Assembly (NCBI RefSeq): GCF_008033385.1
Contig: NZ_VOGY01000007.1
Span: 219,195-283,194 of the forward strand
Source: Algibacter pacificus
Lineage (GTDB): Bacteria; Bacteroidota; Bacteroidia; Flavobacteriales; Flavobacteriaceae
Direction of reading: 5' to 3'
Length of the DNA: 64,000 nucleotides
Positions 18,479-28,555 of the stretch are shown here, one piece after another. Each line of letters opens with the position of its first letter. The first letter of the stretch is position 1. Made by a program: the position numbers and the translations under genes. Below the pieces are notes generated by a model, which saw nothing but the letters and a program-made list of their open reading frames with translations, ran no database searches and was not told where the DNA came from.

Positions 18479-19387
18479 TTATTTATTCAATACTTCTGCC
18501 CCTTCTGGTTTAGAAAAGAAATTATCTTCTACAGTTGGCGAAAAACTAATATCGCTAACATCTATTTTAGTAATATATTCTCCTAAACCGTCTGGGTTTT
18601 CCTTGGACGACCAATATGTTTTAAAACCCGTTGCTAGATTAAGTCCACCTACATTAATTATCCCTTGTGTTACTGTAGTTTTCTCAGGAGCATGCCCGCC
18701 GTTAGGAAAATATTGCGGATAAGACACAATATATTTAAAAGCATCTACCAAATTAGTTTTTGCATTTACGTACAAAATATAATAATCGTCTGGTGCCGAT
18801 CCTACACCAGCATCATAAGTTGCTTTTATCACTTTATGTAAATCACCTTTGAATACAACCTCAGGTAATAACTCAAGATTAACACCTTCTCCATCTAAAA
18901 CAAAAGGTTGTCCAGAAAAATATAACGGCGTTAATGCCCAAAACTGAGTATCATATTTAAAAGAAGTACTATCTTTTGCTTTTACCCAAGCCTCCTTGCC
19001 ATCCCAACCAAAAACAGATGTTGGATCTTCTACACTGTTATGCCTTGCTTTATTACTCCAAGTATCAATAGTTTGGTATGAATCTCTAATTCCTTTACCA
19101 TTTAGTGGCTGATAATTAAAACGCATGGAAAAATAACCATTTGCATACCATGTTTCTAATCCTCCATGAGCCTCCATAGCGTTCCATAAAACTTGTCCAG
19201 CTTTAGTTGCATTTAATCTATGTTTTGCTGCATTAACTCTTTTTTGTATCCAAGAATCTGGAATATGATATACTTTTTCCGCAGTTTTTACTTGGGAATG
19301 AGTTACTTGTTCTTTTTTACTTGTTTCTTTACAAGCAATAAAAATTAATACTAAAAATAAACTGAATGATTTAAGTAGGTTTTTCAT
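18479..19387 (-). CDS. Putative lipoprotein, DUF6503-like
   Basis: This is a 302-residue exported protein with a lipoprotein signal (FSLFLVLIFIACKET, Cys at about 19). The body is beta-rich and contains AMEAHGGLETWYANGYFSMR and DGKEAWVKAKDSTSF. This pattern resembles the LolA/LppX-like outer-membrane lipoprotein-sorting fold and, as far as I recall, the Bacteroidota family DUF6503; I could not check the family. No catalytic motif is visible. It stands alone: convergent with lacI, with a 150-bp gap to queG upstream. A link to the sugar locus is not indicated. Function unknown. Confidence 0.75.
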   Translation of the reverse strand: MKNLLKSFSLFLVLIFIACKETSKKEQVTHSQVKTAEKVYHIPDSWIQKRVNAAKHRLNATKAGQVLWNAMEAHGGLETWYANGYFSMRFNYQPLNGKGIRDSYQTIDTWSNKARHNSVEDPTSVFGWDGKEAWVKAKDSTSFKYDTQFWALTPLYFSGQPFVLDGEGVNLELLPEVVFKGDLHKVIKATYDAGVGSAPDDYYILYVNAKTNLVDAFKYIVSYPQYFPNGGHAPEKTTVTQGIINVGGLNLATGFKTYWSSKENPDGLGEYITKIDVSDISFSPTVEDNFFSKPEGAEVLNK

Positions 19388-19537
19388 CTAAATAATTTTA
19401 TTGATAGGTTAAAGTCGAATTAATCGATTTAGTATTACAAAAAAATCAACTTTTTTTTAGCTATCATTTATAAGTTTCGTTAATATTATTTTTAGAATGA
19501 AATTAATAGAATGTTTTATTACTAACACCGTATGGTG

Positions 19538-20467
19538 TTATGTCTCTAAAAACTTAATGTTTCGAGTTAATCCTGCATACTTTGTTCGTTTAACCGCAGA
19601 TTTTTGAAACACTTTTTTAAAGGTATCTTCAGTAATTTCTTCCCAATCTTTTTTTGACATAGAGAGTAATTCGGGGTGTGGATTAAATAGCGGTTCATTA
19701 TGCGGTTTAGAAAACCGGTTCCATGGGCACACATCTTGACATATATCGCAACCAAACATCCAATTATCCATTTTTCCTTTAAAATCATTTGGAAGATTTT
19801 CTTTTAACTCAATGGTTAAGTATGAAATACATTTACTACCATCCACAACATAAGGCTCTGTAATGGCTTGAGTGGGGCAAGCATCTATACAGGCTGTACA
19901 GGAACCGCAATGATCGGTTGTAATAGTGTCGTATTCTAACTCTAAATCGATAATAAGTTCGGCTATAAAATAAAATGATCCTACTTGTTGTGTTATTAAA
20001 TTACTGTGTTTACCAATCCATCCTAGCCCAGATTTAGCTGCCCATGCTTTATCTAATACAGGTGCCGAGTCTACAAACGCTCTACCATTTACGGCTCCTA
20101 TTTCCTTTTGAATAAAATGCAAAAGTTGCTTTAATTTATCTTTAATTACAAAATGATAATCTTGTCCATAGGCGTATTTACTTAATTTAGGCGCATCCTG
20201 ACATTCTTGAAGTTGCGCTGGATAATAATTTAACAATAAAGAAACCACACTTTTGGAGTTCTCAACGAGTAAGGTAGGATTCAATCGCTTATCAAAATGA
20301 TTTTCCATGTAACGCATTTCACCATGCATACCTTTTTCTAAATAACTTTCTAACCGAGGAGCTTCTTCTTCTAAAAACTCGGCTTTACTAATTCCACAAG
20401 ACAAAAAACCGAGGCGTTTGGCTTCGGTTTTAATTAATGCGGTATATTTACTTTTACTGCCTATCAC
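19538..20467 (-). CDS. queG: Epoxyqueuosine reductase QueG
   Basis: This 309-residue cobalamin- and iron-sulfur-dependent enzyme performs the last step of queuosine synthesis in tRNA, reducing epoxyqueuosine. Visible features are [20 protein letters not shown] near the N-terminus and [20 protein letters not shown] with WIGKHSNLI, both typical of QueG. Two 4Fe-4S cluster motifs follow: [16 protein letters not shown] and [12 protein letters not shown]. The C-terminal HEAT-like repeat of longer orthologues is absent, which is the normal short form. It follows ruvB by 25 bp on the same strand and is probably cotranscribed with it. Confidence 0.95.
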   Translation of the reverse strand: MIGSKSKYTALIKTEAKRLGFLSCGISKAEFLEEEAPRLESYLEKGMHGEMRYMENHFDKRLNPTLLVENSKSVVSLLLNYYPAQLQECQDAPKLSKYAYGQDYHFVIKDKLKQLLHFIQKEIGAVNGRAFVDSAPVLDKAWAAKSGLGWIGKHSNLITQQVGSFYFIAELIIDLELEYDTITTDHCGSCTACIDACPTQAITEPYVVDGSKCISYLTIELKENLPNDFKGKMDNWMFGCDICQDVCPWNRFSKPHNEPLFNPHPELLSMSKKDWEEITEDTFKKVFQKSAVKRTKYAGLTRNIKFLET

Positions 20468-20492
20468 AAATAAAATTAATTAGTAAAATTGA

Positions 20493-21515
20493 CTAAAACA
20501 AGCCTCCTTGCGTTGGCCCTTTAATTCGCCCTAAATGTTTATAAGCTTCTGGTGTTACCTCACGACCTCTTGGAGTTCGCATAATAAATCCTTGTTGAAT
20601 TAGAAAAGGTTCATATACCTCTTCAATAGTTTCAGGGCTTTCACTTACTGCAGTAGCTATGGTAGAAATCCCAACAGGTCCTCCTTTAAATTTATCAATG
20701 ATTGTGGATAAAATTTTGTTATCCATTTCATCCAAACCATGGGCATCTACGTGCAAAGCCTCTAAAGCATATTTAGCAATACGAATATCAATCTTTCCAT
20801 TTCCTTTAATTTGTGCAAAATCTCGAACACGCCTTAATAGGGCGTTTGCTATTCTAGGTGTTCCACGGCTTCTTCCTGCAATTTCAATAGCCGCTTCCAT
20901 AGAAATAGGCACCTTTAAAATCATGGCACTACGTTGCACAATACTGGTTAACAGATCAGTTTTATAATATTGCAATCTGCTTTGAATTCCAAAACGTGCT
21001 CGCATAGGTGCAGTAAGCAAACCAGAACGCGTAGTTGCTCCAACCAAAGTAAATGAATTTAAATTTATTTGAACAGTTCTAGCATTTGGTCCAGTTTCAA
21101 TCATTATATCAATTTTATAGTCCTCCATTGCCGAGTATAGATACTCCTCAACAATAGGACTTAACCGATGAATTTCATCAATAAAAAGCACGTCACGTTC
21201 ATCTAAGTTAGTAAGTAAACCAGCCAAATCTCCTGGTTTATCAAGAACAGGTCCAGACGTTATTTTAATGCCAACATTTAACTCATTTGCAAGAATATTA
21301 GCCAAAGTTGTTTTTCCTAGTCCTGGTGGCCCATGAAATAAAGCGTGATCTAAGGCTTCGCCTCTTTGGTTGGCTGCCTGAACAAATATTTTAAGATTTT
21401 CCAACACCTGATCTTGCCCCATAAAATCGGAAAAAGATAACGGTCTTAATTGTTTTTCAACATCCAATTCTTCTGGAGAAAAATGCGCATCGGTTGGATC
21501 TAGGTTTTCGTTCAT
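20493..21515 (-). CDS. ruvB: Holliday junction branch migration helicase RuvB
   Basis: This 340-residue AAA+ ATPase hexamer drives branch migration at Holliday junctions with RuvA. It contains Walker [21 protein letters not shown], Walker [13 protein letters not shown], and sensor/arginine-finger segments ([20 protein letters not shown]). A C-terminal winged-helix domain ends with [20 protein letters not shown]. Length is standard. It heads a short operon with queG and starts behind the terminator of the respiratory operon. Confidence 0.98.
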   Translation of the reverse strand: MNENLDPTDAHFSPEELDVEKQLRPLSFSDFMGQDQVLENLKIFVQAANQRGEALDHALFHGPPGLGKTTLANILANELNVGIKITSGPVLDKPGDLAGLLTNLDERDVLFIDEIHRLSPIVEEYLYSAMEDYKIDIMIETGPNARTVQINLNSFTLVGATTRSGLLTAPMRARFGIQSRLQYYKTDLLTSIVQRSAMILKVPISMEAAIEIAGRSRGTPRIANALLRRVRDFAQIKGNGKIDIRIAKYALEALHVDAHGLDEMDNKILSTIIDKFKGGPVGISTIATAVSESPETIEEVYEPFLIQQGFIMRTPRGREVTPEAYKHLGRIKGPTQGGLF

Positions 21516-21569
21516 TAAATAACATTTTGGTATACTAAAACCGCTCTAAAGAATACAGAACAGAAAAAA

Positions 21570-21577
21570 CAAAGATA
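21570..21577 (-). promoter_or_regulatory. Putative ruvB -7 promoter box
   Basis: TATCTTTG on the minus strand matches TAnnTTTG exactly, 55-62 bp before the ruvB start. A TTG lies 15 bp upstream, inside the preceding terminator stem; this spacing is a little short for a -33 element. Confidence 0.45.
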
Positions 21578-21583
21578 AATAAA

Positions 21584-21609
21584 AAGCCTCTCCAAATTTG
21601 GAAAGGCTT
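21584..21609 (-). terminator. Terminator of the act-cta respiratory operon
   Basis: AAGCCT/AGGCTT and TCCAAA/TTTGGA form a near-continuous stem (one mismatch) 41 bp after the ctaD stop, followed on the minus strand by CTTTTTATTT. It separates the operon from ruvB. Confidence 0.8.
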
Positions 21610-21649
21610 ATAAATAATATGTTTTATTACTATTAAAATAGTATAAAGA

Positions 21650-23443
21650 TTAGTGCTGTAACTCTTCCTCACCCTCCATTAATGGAACATTTTGAGGAAC
21701 AAAGTCAACATCATGACCTGGTTTACTATAATCGTAAGCCCAACGATAAACGTGCGGAATTTCTCCAGGCCAGTTTCCGTGAACATGTTCTACAGGTGTA
21801 GTCCATTCTAAAGTTGTGGCTTTCCAAGGGTTCTGTTCTGCTTTTTTTCCATAATACATGCTAGCAAAGAAATTATATAGATATATTAATTGTACCACAC
21901 CACCTATAAGGGCAAATATTGTAATTACTACATTAACATTAGCTAAATCATCGAATAATGGAAAATTAGAATTCGTATAATAACGACGAGGTAAACCAGC
22001 CATACCAATAAAGTGCATAGGGAAAAATACGCCATAAGCACAAACTGCGGTAATCCAGAAGTGAATATATCCTAAGTTTTTGTTTAGCATACGTCCATAC
22101 ATTTTTGGATACCAGTGATAAATACCAGCAAACATACCATAAAGTGCAGATATACCCATTACCAAGTGAAAGTGAGCAATAACAAAATATGTATCATGAA
22201 CATTAATATCTAGTGCAGAATCTCCAAGAATAATACCTGTTAAACCACCAGTAATAAAAGTAGAAACAAAACCAATAGAAAATAACATCGCTGGATTCAT
22301 TTGTAAATTTCCTTTCCAAAGTGTGGTAATCCAGTTAAAGGCTTTAACCGCCGACGGAATTGCAATTAACAAAGTTGTAAAGGTAAATACAGATCCTAAA
22401 AAAGGATTCATGCCTGATACAAACATATGATGTCCCCAAACAATAGTTGAAAGGAATGCAATAGCTAATATTGAAGTAATCATGGCACGATAACCGAAAA
22501 TTGGTTTACGCGAATTTGATGCCATAATTTCGGATACTAAGCCCATTGCAGGTAAAATTACAATATATACCTCTGGGTGACCTAAGAACCAAAATAAATG
22601 TTCAAACAATACTGGAGACCCGCCTTGATAATGTAAAACTTCACCTTGTATAAATATATCTGATAGGAAAAATGATGTTCCAAAACTTCTATCCATTATT
22701 AATAATAACGCTGCCGATAACAACACTGGGAAGGATACAATACCAATAATAGCAGTAACAAAAAAGGCCCAAATAGTTAAAGGTAATCTTGTCATAGACA
22801 TCCCTTTTGTACGTAAATTTAATACTGTAACAACATAATTTAGTGACCCTAATAATGAAGAGGCTATAAAAATAGCCATAGAAACAAGCCATAGCGTCAT
22901 TCCCATTCCGGAACCTCCTTGAGCCATTGGTAATGCACTTAACGGGGGATAAATTGTCCATCCGGCTGCAGCTGGCCCTGCTTCAACAAATAATGAAATT
23001 AACATGATTATACTAGATAAAAAGAATAACCAATAGGATACCATGTTTAGGAATCCAGATGCCATATCACGAGCACCTATTTGTAATGGAATTAATAAGT
23101 TACTAAACGTACCACTTAAACCAGCCGTTAAAACAAAGAATACCATAATAGTTCCATGTATTGTAACTAATGCCAAATAAATATCGGCATCCATAACACC
23201 TCCCGGTGCCCATTTACCTAATAACGCTTCAAATAATACGTTCGGTTCCTCAGGCCATGCAATTTGCATACGAAACATCATAGACATTAGTATACCTATA
23301 ACCCCCATAATAGTACCTGTAACCAAGTATTGTTTTGCAATCATTTTATGATCTTGACTAAATATGTATTTAGTTACAAACGTTTCTTTATGATGATGTC
23401 CGTGGTCGTCGTCGTGAGCGTGAGTATCTGCGTGTGCTGACAT
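21650..23443 (-). CDS. ctaD: Cytochrome c oxidase subunit I
   Basis: This 597-residue inner-membrane subunit of a heme-copper oxidase reduces oxygen to water and pumps protons. About 12 transmembrane helices are visible. Heme and CuB ligands are present: HGTIMVFFVLTAGLSG (low-spin heme His), GHPEVYIVILPAMG (CuB His and the cross-linked Tyr), WGHHMFVSGM (the CuB His pair), and DTYFVIAHFHLVMG (heme His pair). The N-terminus is His/Asp-rich (MSAHADTHAHDDDHGHHH). It is the last gene of the actABCDEF-ctaCD operon, 26 bp after subunit II, as is usual in Bacteroidota. Confidence 0.98.
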   Translation of the reverse strand: MSAHADTHAHDDDHGHHHKETFVTKYIFSQDHKMIAKQYLVTGTIMGVIGILMSMMFRMQIAWPEEPNVLFEALLGKWAPGGVMDADIYLALVTIHGTIMVFFVLTAGLSGTFSNLLIPLQIGARDMASGFLNMVSYWLFFLSSIIMLISLFVEAGPAAAGWTIYPPLSALPMAQGGSGMGMTLWLVSMAIFIASSLLGSLNYVVTVLNLRTKGMSMTRLPLTIWAFFVTAIIGIVSFPVLLSAALLLIMDRSFGTSFFLSDIFIQGEVLHYQGGSPVLFEHLFWFLGHPEVYIVILPAMGLVSEIMASNSRKPIFGYRAMITSILAIAFLSTIVWGHHMFVSGMNPFLGSVFTFTTLLIAIPSAVKAFNWITTLWKGNLQMNPAMLFSIGFVSTFITGGLTGIILGDSALDINVHDTYFVIAHFHLVMGISALYGMFAGIYHWYPKMYGRMLNKNLGYIHFWITAVCAYGVFFPMHFIGMAGLPRRYYTNSNFPLFDDLANVNVVITIFALIGGVVQLIYLYNFFASMYYGKKAEQNPWKATTLEWTTPVEHVHGNWPGEIPHVYRWAYDYSKPGHDVDFVPQNVPLMEGEEELQH

Positions 23444-23469
23444 AATCTTATATCGTTTTATCTTTTTTA

Positions 23470-24537
23470 TTAGTTAATTAGAGAGTTTTTGAATTCTTTT
23501 TGCTCTTTTATCCAAGCATCATATTCATCTTGCGTTTCTACAATAATTTTCATTTGCATATTGTAGTGCGAAGTTCCACAAATTTTATTACATATTAATA
23601 AATAGTCAAACTCGTAACGTTCCAAAGCATCTTCTCCTTTAGCTATTAATGCTTTACTATTTTCAACTCTTATTTCATTTATATGTTTAACTTTTTCTTG
23701 CATTTGCTCTGTCTGGCGCATATCAGCGGTAGTGACTGTTGGTGTAAAACCAAATTGAGTAATCATACCTGGAACACAGTTCATTTGTGCTCTAAAGTGA
23801 GGCATATAAGCAGAGTGCAGTACATCTTGTGATCTCATTTTAAACAACACAGGTTTTCCTACAGGTAAATGTAATTCGGTGGTAATAATATCATCTTGAG
23901 CATTAGGATCGGCTTCATCTAAACCTAAAATATTCGCTTTATCGATATCAATTAATCGCACGTTTGCTTTTCCTAAAGTATTATCTGCTCCAGCATATCT
24001 CGCTTTCCAGTTAAACTGTTGGGCATATAATTCAATAATAAGCGGATCATCACTTTCATCAACACTAGTAATGTTAATCCAAGTATTTAAACCATAGATT
24101 ATTAAACCGGCTAAAACCACTACGGGTATAATAGTCCAAATAAATTCCAATTTATTATTATCGGCAAAGAACAACGCTTTTCTTCCTTTTTCACCTTTAT
24201 ATTTAAAAGCAAAATAATGTAATAAAAACTGAGTTACTGTTTGCACAAAAAATATAAGTACCATGGAAATTACCATAAGGTTATCCACCGTGGAACCATG
24301 TTCTGATGCGGAGTTGGACAGCAAAGGTAAATCTCCCCATTTTACAAAACAGACTATGGTAATGATATAAATGAACGCTAAAAAGCCCATCATTAAATAC
24401 GCATTCATTGTGTTGTCTTTTTCTGTTGCAACACTTGAATTCTCACCTTTAGCTTGGGCTAAATCAAAAATTTTAACCATTTGCCATATGGCAACTAAAA
24501 TAAATACTAAAACTATAATTGTTAATAAAGCAGTCAT
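23470..24537 (-). CDS. ctaC: Cytochrome c oxidase subunit II (CuA)
   Basis: This 355-residue membrane-anchored subunit accepts electrons from cytochrome c or ACIII through a binuclear CuA centre. It has an N-terminal hydrophobic helix (LLTIIVLVFILVAIWQMV) and two further membrane segments. The periplasmic cupredoxin domain includes DVLHSAYMPHFRAQMNCVPG and the CuA site CNKICGTSHYNMQMKI (C-x3-C-x3-H-x2-M). No fused cytochrome c domain is present, so this resembles the form that takes electrons directly from ACIII. It lies 30 bp downstream of actF. Confidence 0.97.
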   Translation of the reverse strand: MTALLTIIVLVFILVAIWQMVKIFDLAQAKGENSSVATEKDNTMNAYLMMGFLAFIYIITIVCFVKWGDLPLLSNSASEHGSTVDNLMVISMVLIFFVQTVTQFLLHYFAFKYKGEKGRKALFFADNNKLEFIWTIIPVVVLAGLIIYGLNTWINITSVDESDDPLIIELYAQQFNWKARYAGADNTLGKANVRLIDIDKANILGLDEADPNAQDDIITTELHLPVGKPVLFKMRSQDVLHSAYMPHFRAQMNCVPGMITQFGFTPTVTTADMRQTEQMQEKVKHINEIRVENSKALIAKGEDALERYEFDYLLICNKICGTSHYNMQMKIIVETQDEYDAWIKEQKEFKNSLIN

Positions 24538-24567
24538 TGGTATCGTTCGTCTTTATTTATTTCTTAA

Positions 24568-25953
24568 TTAATAATGAAAATCTTCACTTTCTTTTCTAAA
24601 AGGGTAACCTTTTACTAATAATGGTGCCTTGGTTAAAGCTGTAAACACCACAAATATAAACAACCCTGCGAAAAGCAAAACAGAAGCTATTTCTGGAATT
24701 CCGATAAACCATCTATCTCCAACGGTTGCAGGCATAATCATATTGAAAATATCTATGTAATGTCCGCACAAAATTACCAAACCAGCCATAACAACAAACC
24801 ATGGTATACGTTTATAATCAGCATTCATTAACAATAATAAAGGGAATACAAAATTCATAACCACCATACCCAAGAAAGGTAATTGATAATCTTGGAAACG
24901 TGTTACAAAATACGTCACCTCTTCTGGAATATTTGAGTACCAAATTAACATGAATTGTGAGAACCATAAGTAGGTCCAAAAAATACTAATGGCAAACATA
25001 AATTTAGCCACATCATGTAAATGGTTTTCATTAACAAACTCTAAATAGTTTTTAGATTTTAAGTAAATAGTAACTAAAGCAATTACTGTAATTCCACTTA
25101 CAAACATACTTGCAAATACATACCATCCAAATAATGTTGAGAACCAGTGAGGATCAACACTCATAATCCAATCCCAAGACATTATAGATTCTGAATAAAT
25201 AAAGAACACTAAGAATGCCGCAGCTATACGAAATGATTTTTTGAAATTACTATTATCTTCAGCCGTATCTTGTGCGATAGAAAATTTACGCGCAAAATGA
25301 CGATATAAACTCCATCCTGCAATAAAGATTAAACCTCTTACAGCAAACCATCCAATGTTTAACCATCCCGATTTACCTGCAATTAATTTATCAAAATGTG
25401 GACTATCTGGATTTGACAACTCAGGATCCATCCAAATAAAAATATTGTAATGTCCTATAGTACCAGAGGCAACGGCAATGGCTAAAACTATTAAAGCTCC
25501 AGGTAATAAATAGGCAGTAATACCTTCCATAACTCTAAAAAGTACAGGAGACCAACCAGCCTGTGAAGCAATTTGTATAGCATAAAAAGCTAAAACTCCT
25601 AAGGCTATCATCATAAAGAAAAATGCCGCAACATATAGTGCAGACCAAGGTCTATTCGCTATTTGATGCTGTACATGTTCGATGTGTTTTTTGTGAGCAT
25701 CCACATGATGATCTTCAGACGACGCGTGGGCTGTTTCACCGTGAGTATTTGCTTTTGTATGTTCATCATGAGTAGGTGCAGCATGTGCCGCTTCCTCTCC
25801 ATGCCCACCACCGTGATGCGCTTCTTCTGCCAGTAAGGTTTCAACCTCGTCAAAAGATAAATGAGATGTCATAAAACCATATCCAACTCCTAATGCTCCT
25901 AAAATCATTAGAGTGAAAGAAAATGTCTTTAATTTATTTGAAAATGTGTACAT
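24568..25953 (-). CDS. actF: Alternative complex III subunit ActF
   Basis: This 461-residue polytopic membrane protein is the second NrfD/PsrC-like subunit of the quinol:cytochrome c/HiPIP oxidoreductase called alternative complex III. The N-terminus has one hydrophobic helix (FTLMILGALGVGYGFMTSHL). A His/Glu/Ala-rich segment follows (about 40-95, many HGE and HDEH repeats), then about 9-10 helices including AFLVFFIYSESIMSWDWIMS and the end GYPFRKESEDFHY. The His-rich insert could bind metal but may simply be a low-complexity linker. It is 22 bp after actE and 30 bp before ctaC. Confidence 0.93.
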   Translation of the reverse strand: MYTFSNKLKTFSFTLMILGALGVGYGFMTSHLSFDEVETLLAEEAHHGGGHGEEAAHAAPTHDEHTKANTHGETAHASSEDHHVDAHKKHIEHVQHQIANRPWSALYVAAFFFMMIALGVLAFYAIQIASQAGWSPVLFRVMEGITAYLLPGALIVLAIAVASGTIGHYNIFIWMDPELSNPDSPHFDKLIAGKSGWLNIGWFAVRGLIFIAGWSLYRHFARKFSIAQDTAEDNSNFKKSFRIAAAFLVFFIYSESIMSWDWIMSVDPHWFSTLFGWYVFASMFVSGITVIALVTIYLKSKNYLEFVNENHLHDVAKFMFAISIFWTYLWFSQFMLIWYSNIPEEVTYFVTRFQDYQLPFLGMVVMNFVFPLLLLMNADYKRIPWFVVMAGLVILCGHYIDIFNMIMPATVGDRWFIGIPEIASVLLFAGLFIFVVFTALTKAPLLVKGYPFRKESEDFHY

Positions 25954-25975
25954 ATCTATAATAATCTTATCAATC

Positions 25976-26527
25976 TTACTTTTCTAAATCTTCTTTCAAC
26001 TTTAAAACATAAGCCACAACTTGCCAACGCTCTTCTTCGTTTATTTGGTTTGCATACGATCCCATCGCATTCTTCCCATAATAAATGGTATGATAGATAC
26101 TTCCTTCATTAATTGCTCTACCGGCATCATCATAACTAGGAATACCCAATATTTTTTCACGTTTAACTAGGTTGCCTTGGCCGTTACCTTTTGTTCCGTG
26201 ACAAATAGCACAATATATATTGTACAACTCTTTTCCGCTTTCAAGATCTATTTCGCTTTCAGATAGCGGGTTTTTTAACGTAGCTTTAGCTAATTCATAT
26301 CCCGCAGTAGAATTTTCTATATCAAAAGGTACGTATCCTCGTGCAATAGAGCCATCTGCAGGTAACTGAGCTTCTACTCCATTTTTAAATGCGGCTTCGC
26401 CATAAGTTTCATAACCAGCAGATTCATACATACTTGGCATAAACTGATAGTTAGGTGCTGTATCCTTTTTACAAGATACTGCAAGTAAAACAACTGCGAT
26501 TACTAATATTTTAATTAAGCTTTTCAT
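25976..26527 (-). CDS. actE: Alternative complex III subunit ActE, monoheme cytochrome c lipoprotein
   Basis: This 183-residue protein has a lipoprotein signal (LVIAVVLLAVSCKKDT) and one c-type heme site CAICHGTKGNGQG. The axial Met is probably in KNAMGSYANQI. ActE is the membrane-tethered monoheme cytochrome of ACIII and passes electrons towards the oxidase. It lies 8 bp after actD. Confidence 0.95.
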   Translation of the reverse strand: MKSLIKILVIAVVLLAVSCKKDTAPNYQFMPSMYESAGYETYGEAAFKNGVEAQLPADGSIARGYVPFDIENSTAGYELAKATLKNPLSESEIDLESGKELYNIYCAICHGTKGNGQGNLVKREKILGIPSYDDAGRAINEGSIYHTIYYGKNAMGSYANQINEEERWQVVAYVLKLKEDLEK

Positions 26528-26535
26528 ACTTTAAA

Positions 26536-27066
26536 TTAATGCGCTTTATCAACTAAATTAATTTCTACGGCTCCAGTTTCGGCTAACAAACTTTTTAATC
26601 CCTCTTCATTACCATTAACAGCAATTTCCATTAAAAAATGATCATCTGTTGTTCTTGGGTCAGGATTTTCAGCACTTTTAAATGGCCACATTCTACTTCT
26701 CAAATAAAACGTTAACACCATTAAGTGGGCCGCAAAAAACACCGTAAGTTCGAACATAATTGGAACAAATGCTGGCATATTTTCAATATAACTAAAACTT
26801 GGCTTACCACCTATGTTTTGTGGCCAATCTTCTATCATGATGAAATTCATCATAACTGTTGCAACCGTTAAACCAATTAAACCGTATATAAATGCGGTAA
26901 TTGCAATACGAGTAGGTGCTAACCCCATTGCTTTATCTAGTCCGTGAACTGGAAATGGTGTATATATTTCTTCGATATGAAAACGTTCTGCCTTAACTTT
27001 TTTAACAGCCGACATTAAAACGTCATCATCCGTATAAATAGCGTGAATTACTTTAGATGCTTCCAT
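26536..27066 (-). CDS. actD: Alternative complex III subunit ActD
   Basis: This 176-residue protein of the DUF3341 type is a structural ACIII subunit with two transmembrane helices (ITAFIYGLIGLTVATVMMNF and VPIMFELTVFFAAHLMVLTF). It carries the conserved N-terminal IYTPFPVHGLDKAMGL segment. No cofactor sites are visible. It is 3 bp after actC, so translational coupling is likely. Confidence 0.94.
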   Translation of the reverse strand: MEASKVIHAIYTDDDVLMSAVKKVKAERFHIEEIYTPFPVHGLDKAMGLAPTRIAITAFIYGLIGLTVATVMMNFIMIEDWPQNIGGKPSFSYIENMPAFVPIMFELTVFFAAHLMVLTFYLRSRMWPFKSAENPDPRTTDDHFLMEIAVNGNEEGLKSLLAETGAVEINLVDKAH

Positions 27067-27069
27067 TAT

Positions 27070-28527
27070 CTACGCTTCGTTTTTTTTATTATTTACTTTA
27101 TCTACAGTTGTTCTAGGATCTGCTCCCGTACCAGCTAAACTTTCACCTCTTTCTCTAATGTTCTTATAACGTTCACCAGAAGATTTCAATATAGTTTTAA
27201 CCTCTGCCTGCGCAATTACAGGGAATGTTCTGGAATATAACAGGAATAACACGAAGAAGAATCCTATAGTTCCGACAAATATTCCAATATCCACAAAAGT
27301 TGGTGAAAACATAGTCCAAGATGACGGTAGATAATCTCTATGTAACGAAGTTACAATAATTACAAAACGTTCAAACCACATTCCTATATTAACTACAATT
27401 GAAATAAAGAAAGAAAACATAATACTCGTTCTTAATTTTTTAAACCACATAAATTGTGGAGAGAATACATTACAAGTCATCATAGCCCAATATGCCCACC
27501 AGTAAGGTCCAGTTGCTCTATTCAAGAAAGCATATTGCTCATATTCCACACCAGAGTACCATGCGATAAATAACTCAGTAATGTAAGCCACACCAACTAT
27601 GGAACCAGTAATCATAATAACTATGTTCATTAATTCAATGTGCTGTACTGTAATATAATCTTCTAAGTTACATACTTTTCTCATAATAATAAGAAGCGTA
27701 TTTACCATAGCAAATCCTGAGAATACCGCACCAGCCACGAAATAAGGAGGAAAAATTGTAGTATGCCATCCAGGTATAACCGATGTGGCAAAATCGAAAG
27801 ATACAATTGTGTGTACAGAAAGTACTAAAGGTGTTGCTAAACCAGCTAGCACTAAAGATACTTCTTCAAAACGTTGCCAATCTTTTGCACGACCAGACCA
27901 ACCAAAACTTAACAAGGCGTAAATTTTCTTCTGAAAAGGTTTTACAGCTCGATCTCTAAGCATAGCAAAATCTGGAAGTAACCCGGTCCACCAAAATACT
28001 AATGATACGGATAAATATGTAGAAATTGCAAATACATCCCAAAGTAATGGTGAATTAAAGTTAACCCATAATGACCCAAATTGATTTGGAATTGGCAGTA
28101 CCCAATATCCCAACCATGGACGACCCATATGAATTATTGGAAATAAACCAGCTTGCACAACAGAGAATATAGTCATCGCTTCTGCCGAACGGTTAATAGC
28201 CATTCTCCACTTTTGACGGAATAATAATAGTACCGCAGAAATTAAAGTTCCTGCGTGACCAATACCAACCCACCAAACGAAGTTAGTAATATCCCAGGCC
28301 CAACCTACGGTTTTGTTTAAACCCCAAGTTCCAATACCTGTTGAAACGGTATAAATAATACATCCTATTCCCCAAAGGAAAGCCACAACTGCTATAGAAA
28401 AAACTATCCACCATTGCTTATTTGCTTTTCCTTCTACAGGTTTTGCCACATCCACAGTAACGTCGTGGTATGATTTTTCTCCTGTAACTAAAGGTCTTCT
28501 AATAGGTGCTTCGTAATGAGACGCCAT
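27070..28527 (-). CDS. actC: Alternative complex III subunit ActC (NrfD/PsrC-like)
   Basis: This 485-residue integral membrane subunit has about ten helices and provides the quinol-oxidising site of ACIII. Typical segments are VWWVGIGHAGTLISAVLLLF, FPIIHMGRPWLGYWVLPIPN and GLATPLVLSVHTIVSFDFAT. It is homologous to ActF and to the membrane anchors of polysulfide reductases. It lies 28 bp after actB and 3 bp before actD. Confidence 0.96.
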   Translation of the reverse strand: MASHYEAPIRRPLVTGEKSYHDVTVDVAKPVEGKANKQWWIVFSIAVVAFLWGIGCIIYTVSTGIGTWGLNKTVGWAWDITNFVWWVGIGHAGTLISAVLLLFRQKWRMAINRSAEAMTIFSVVQAGLFPIIHMGRPWLGYWVLPIPNQFGSLWVNFNSPLLWDVFAISTYLSVSLVFWWTGLLPDFAMLRDRAVKPFQKKIYALLSFGWSGRAKDWQRFEEVSLVLAGLATPLVLSVHTIVSFDFATSVIPGWHTTIFPPYFVAGAVFSGFAMVNTLLIIMRKVCNLEDYITVQHIELMNIVIMITGSIVGVAYITELFIAWYSGVEYEQYAFLNRATGPYWWAYWAMMTCNVFSPQFMWFKKLRTSIMFSFFISIVVNIGMWFERFVIIVTSLHRDYLPSSWTMFSPTFVDIGIFVGTIGFFFVLFLLYSRTFPVIAQAEVKTILKSSGERYKNIRERGESLAGTGADPRTTVDKVNNKKNEA

Positions 28528-28555
28528 AATTATATAATTGATTCTTTAATTAGAT

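Noticed and set aside
19523..19540. Hairpin TAACACC-GTAT-GGTGTTA at the queG stop codon
   Set aside because: No T-run follows on the minus strand and it overlaps the stop codon, so it was not called a terminator.
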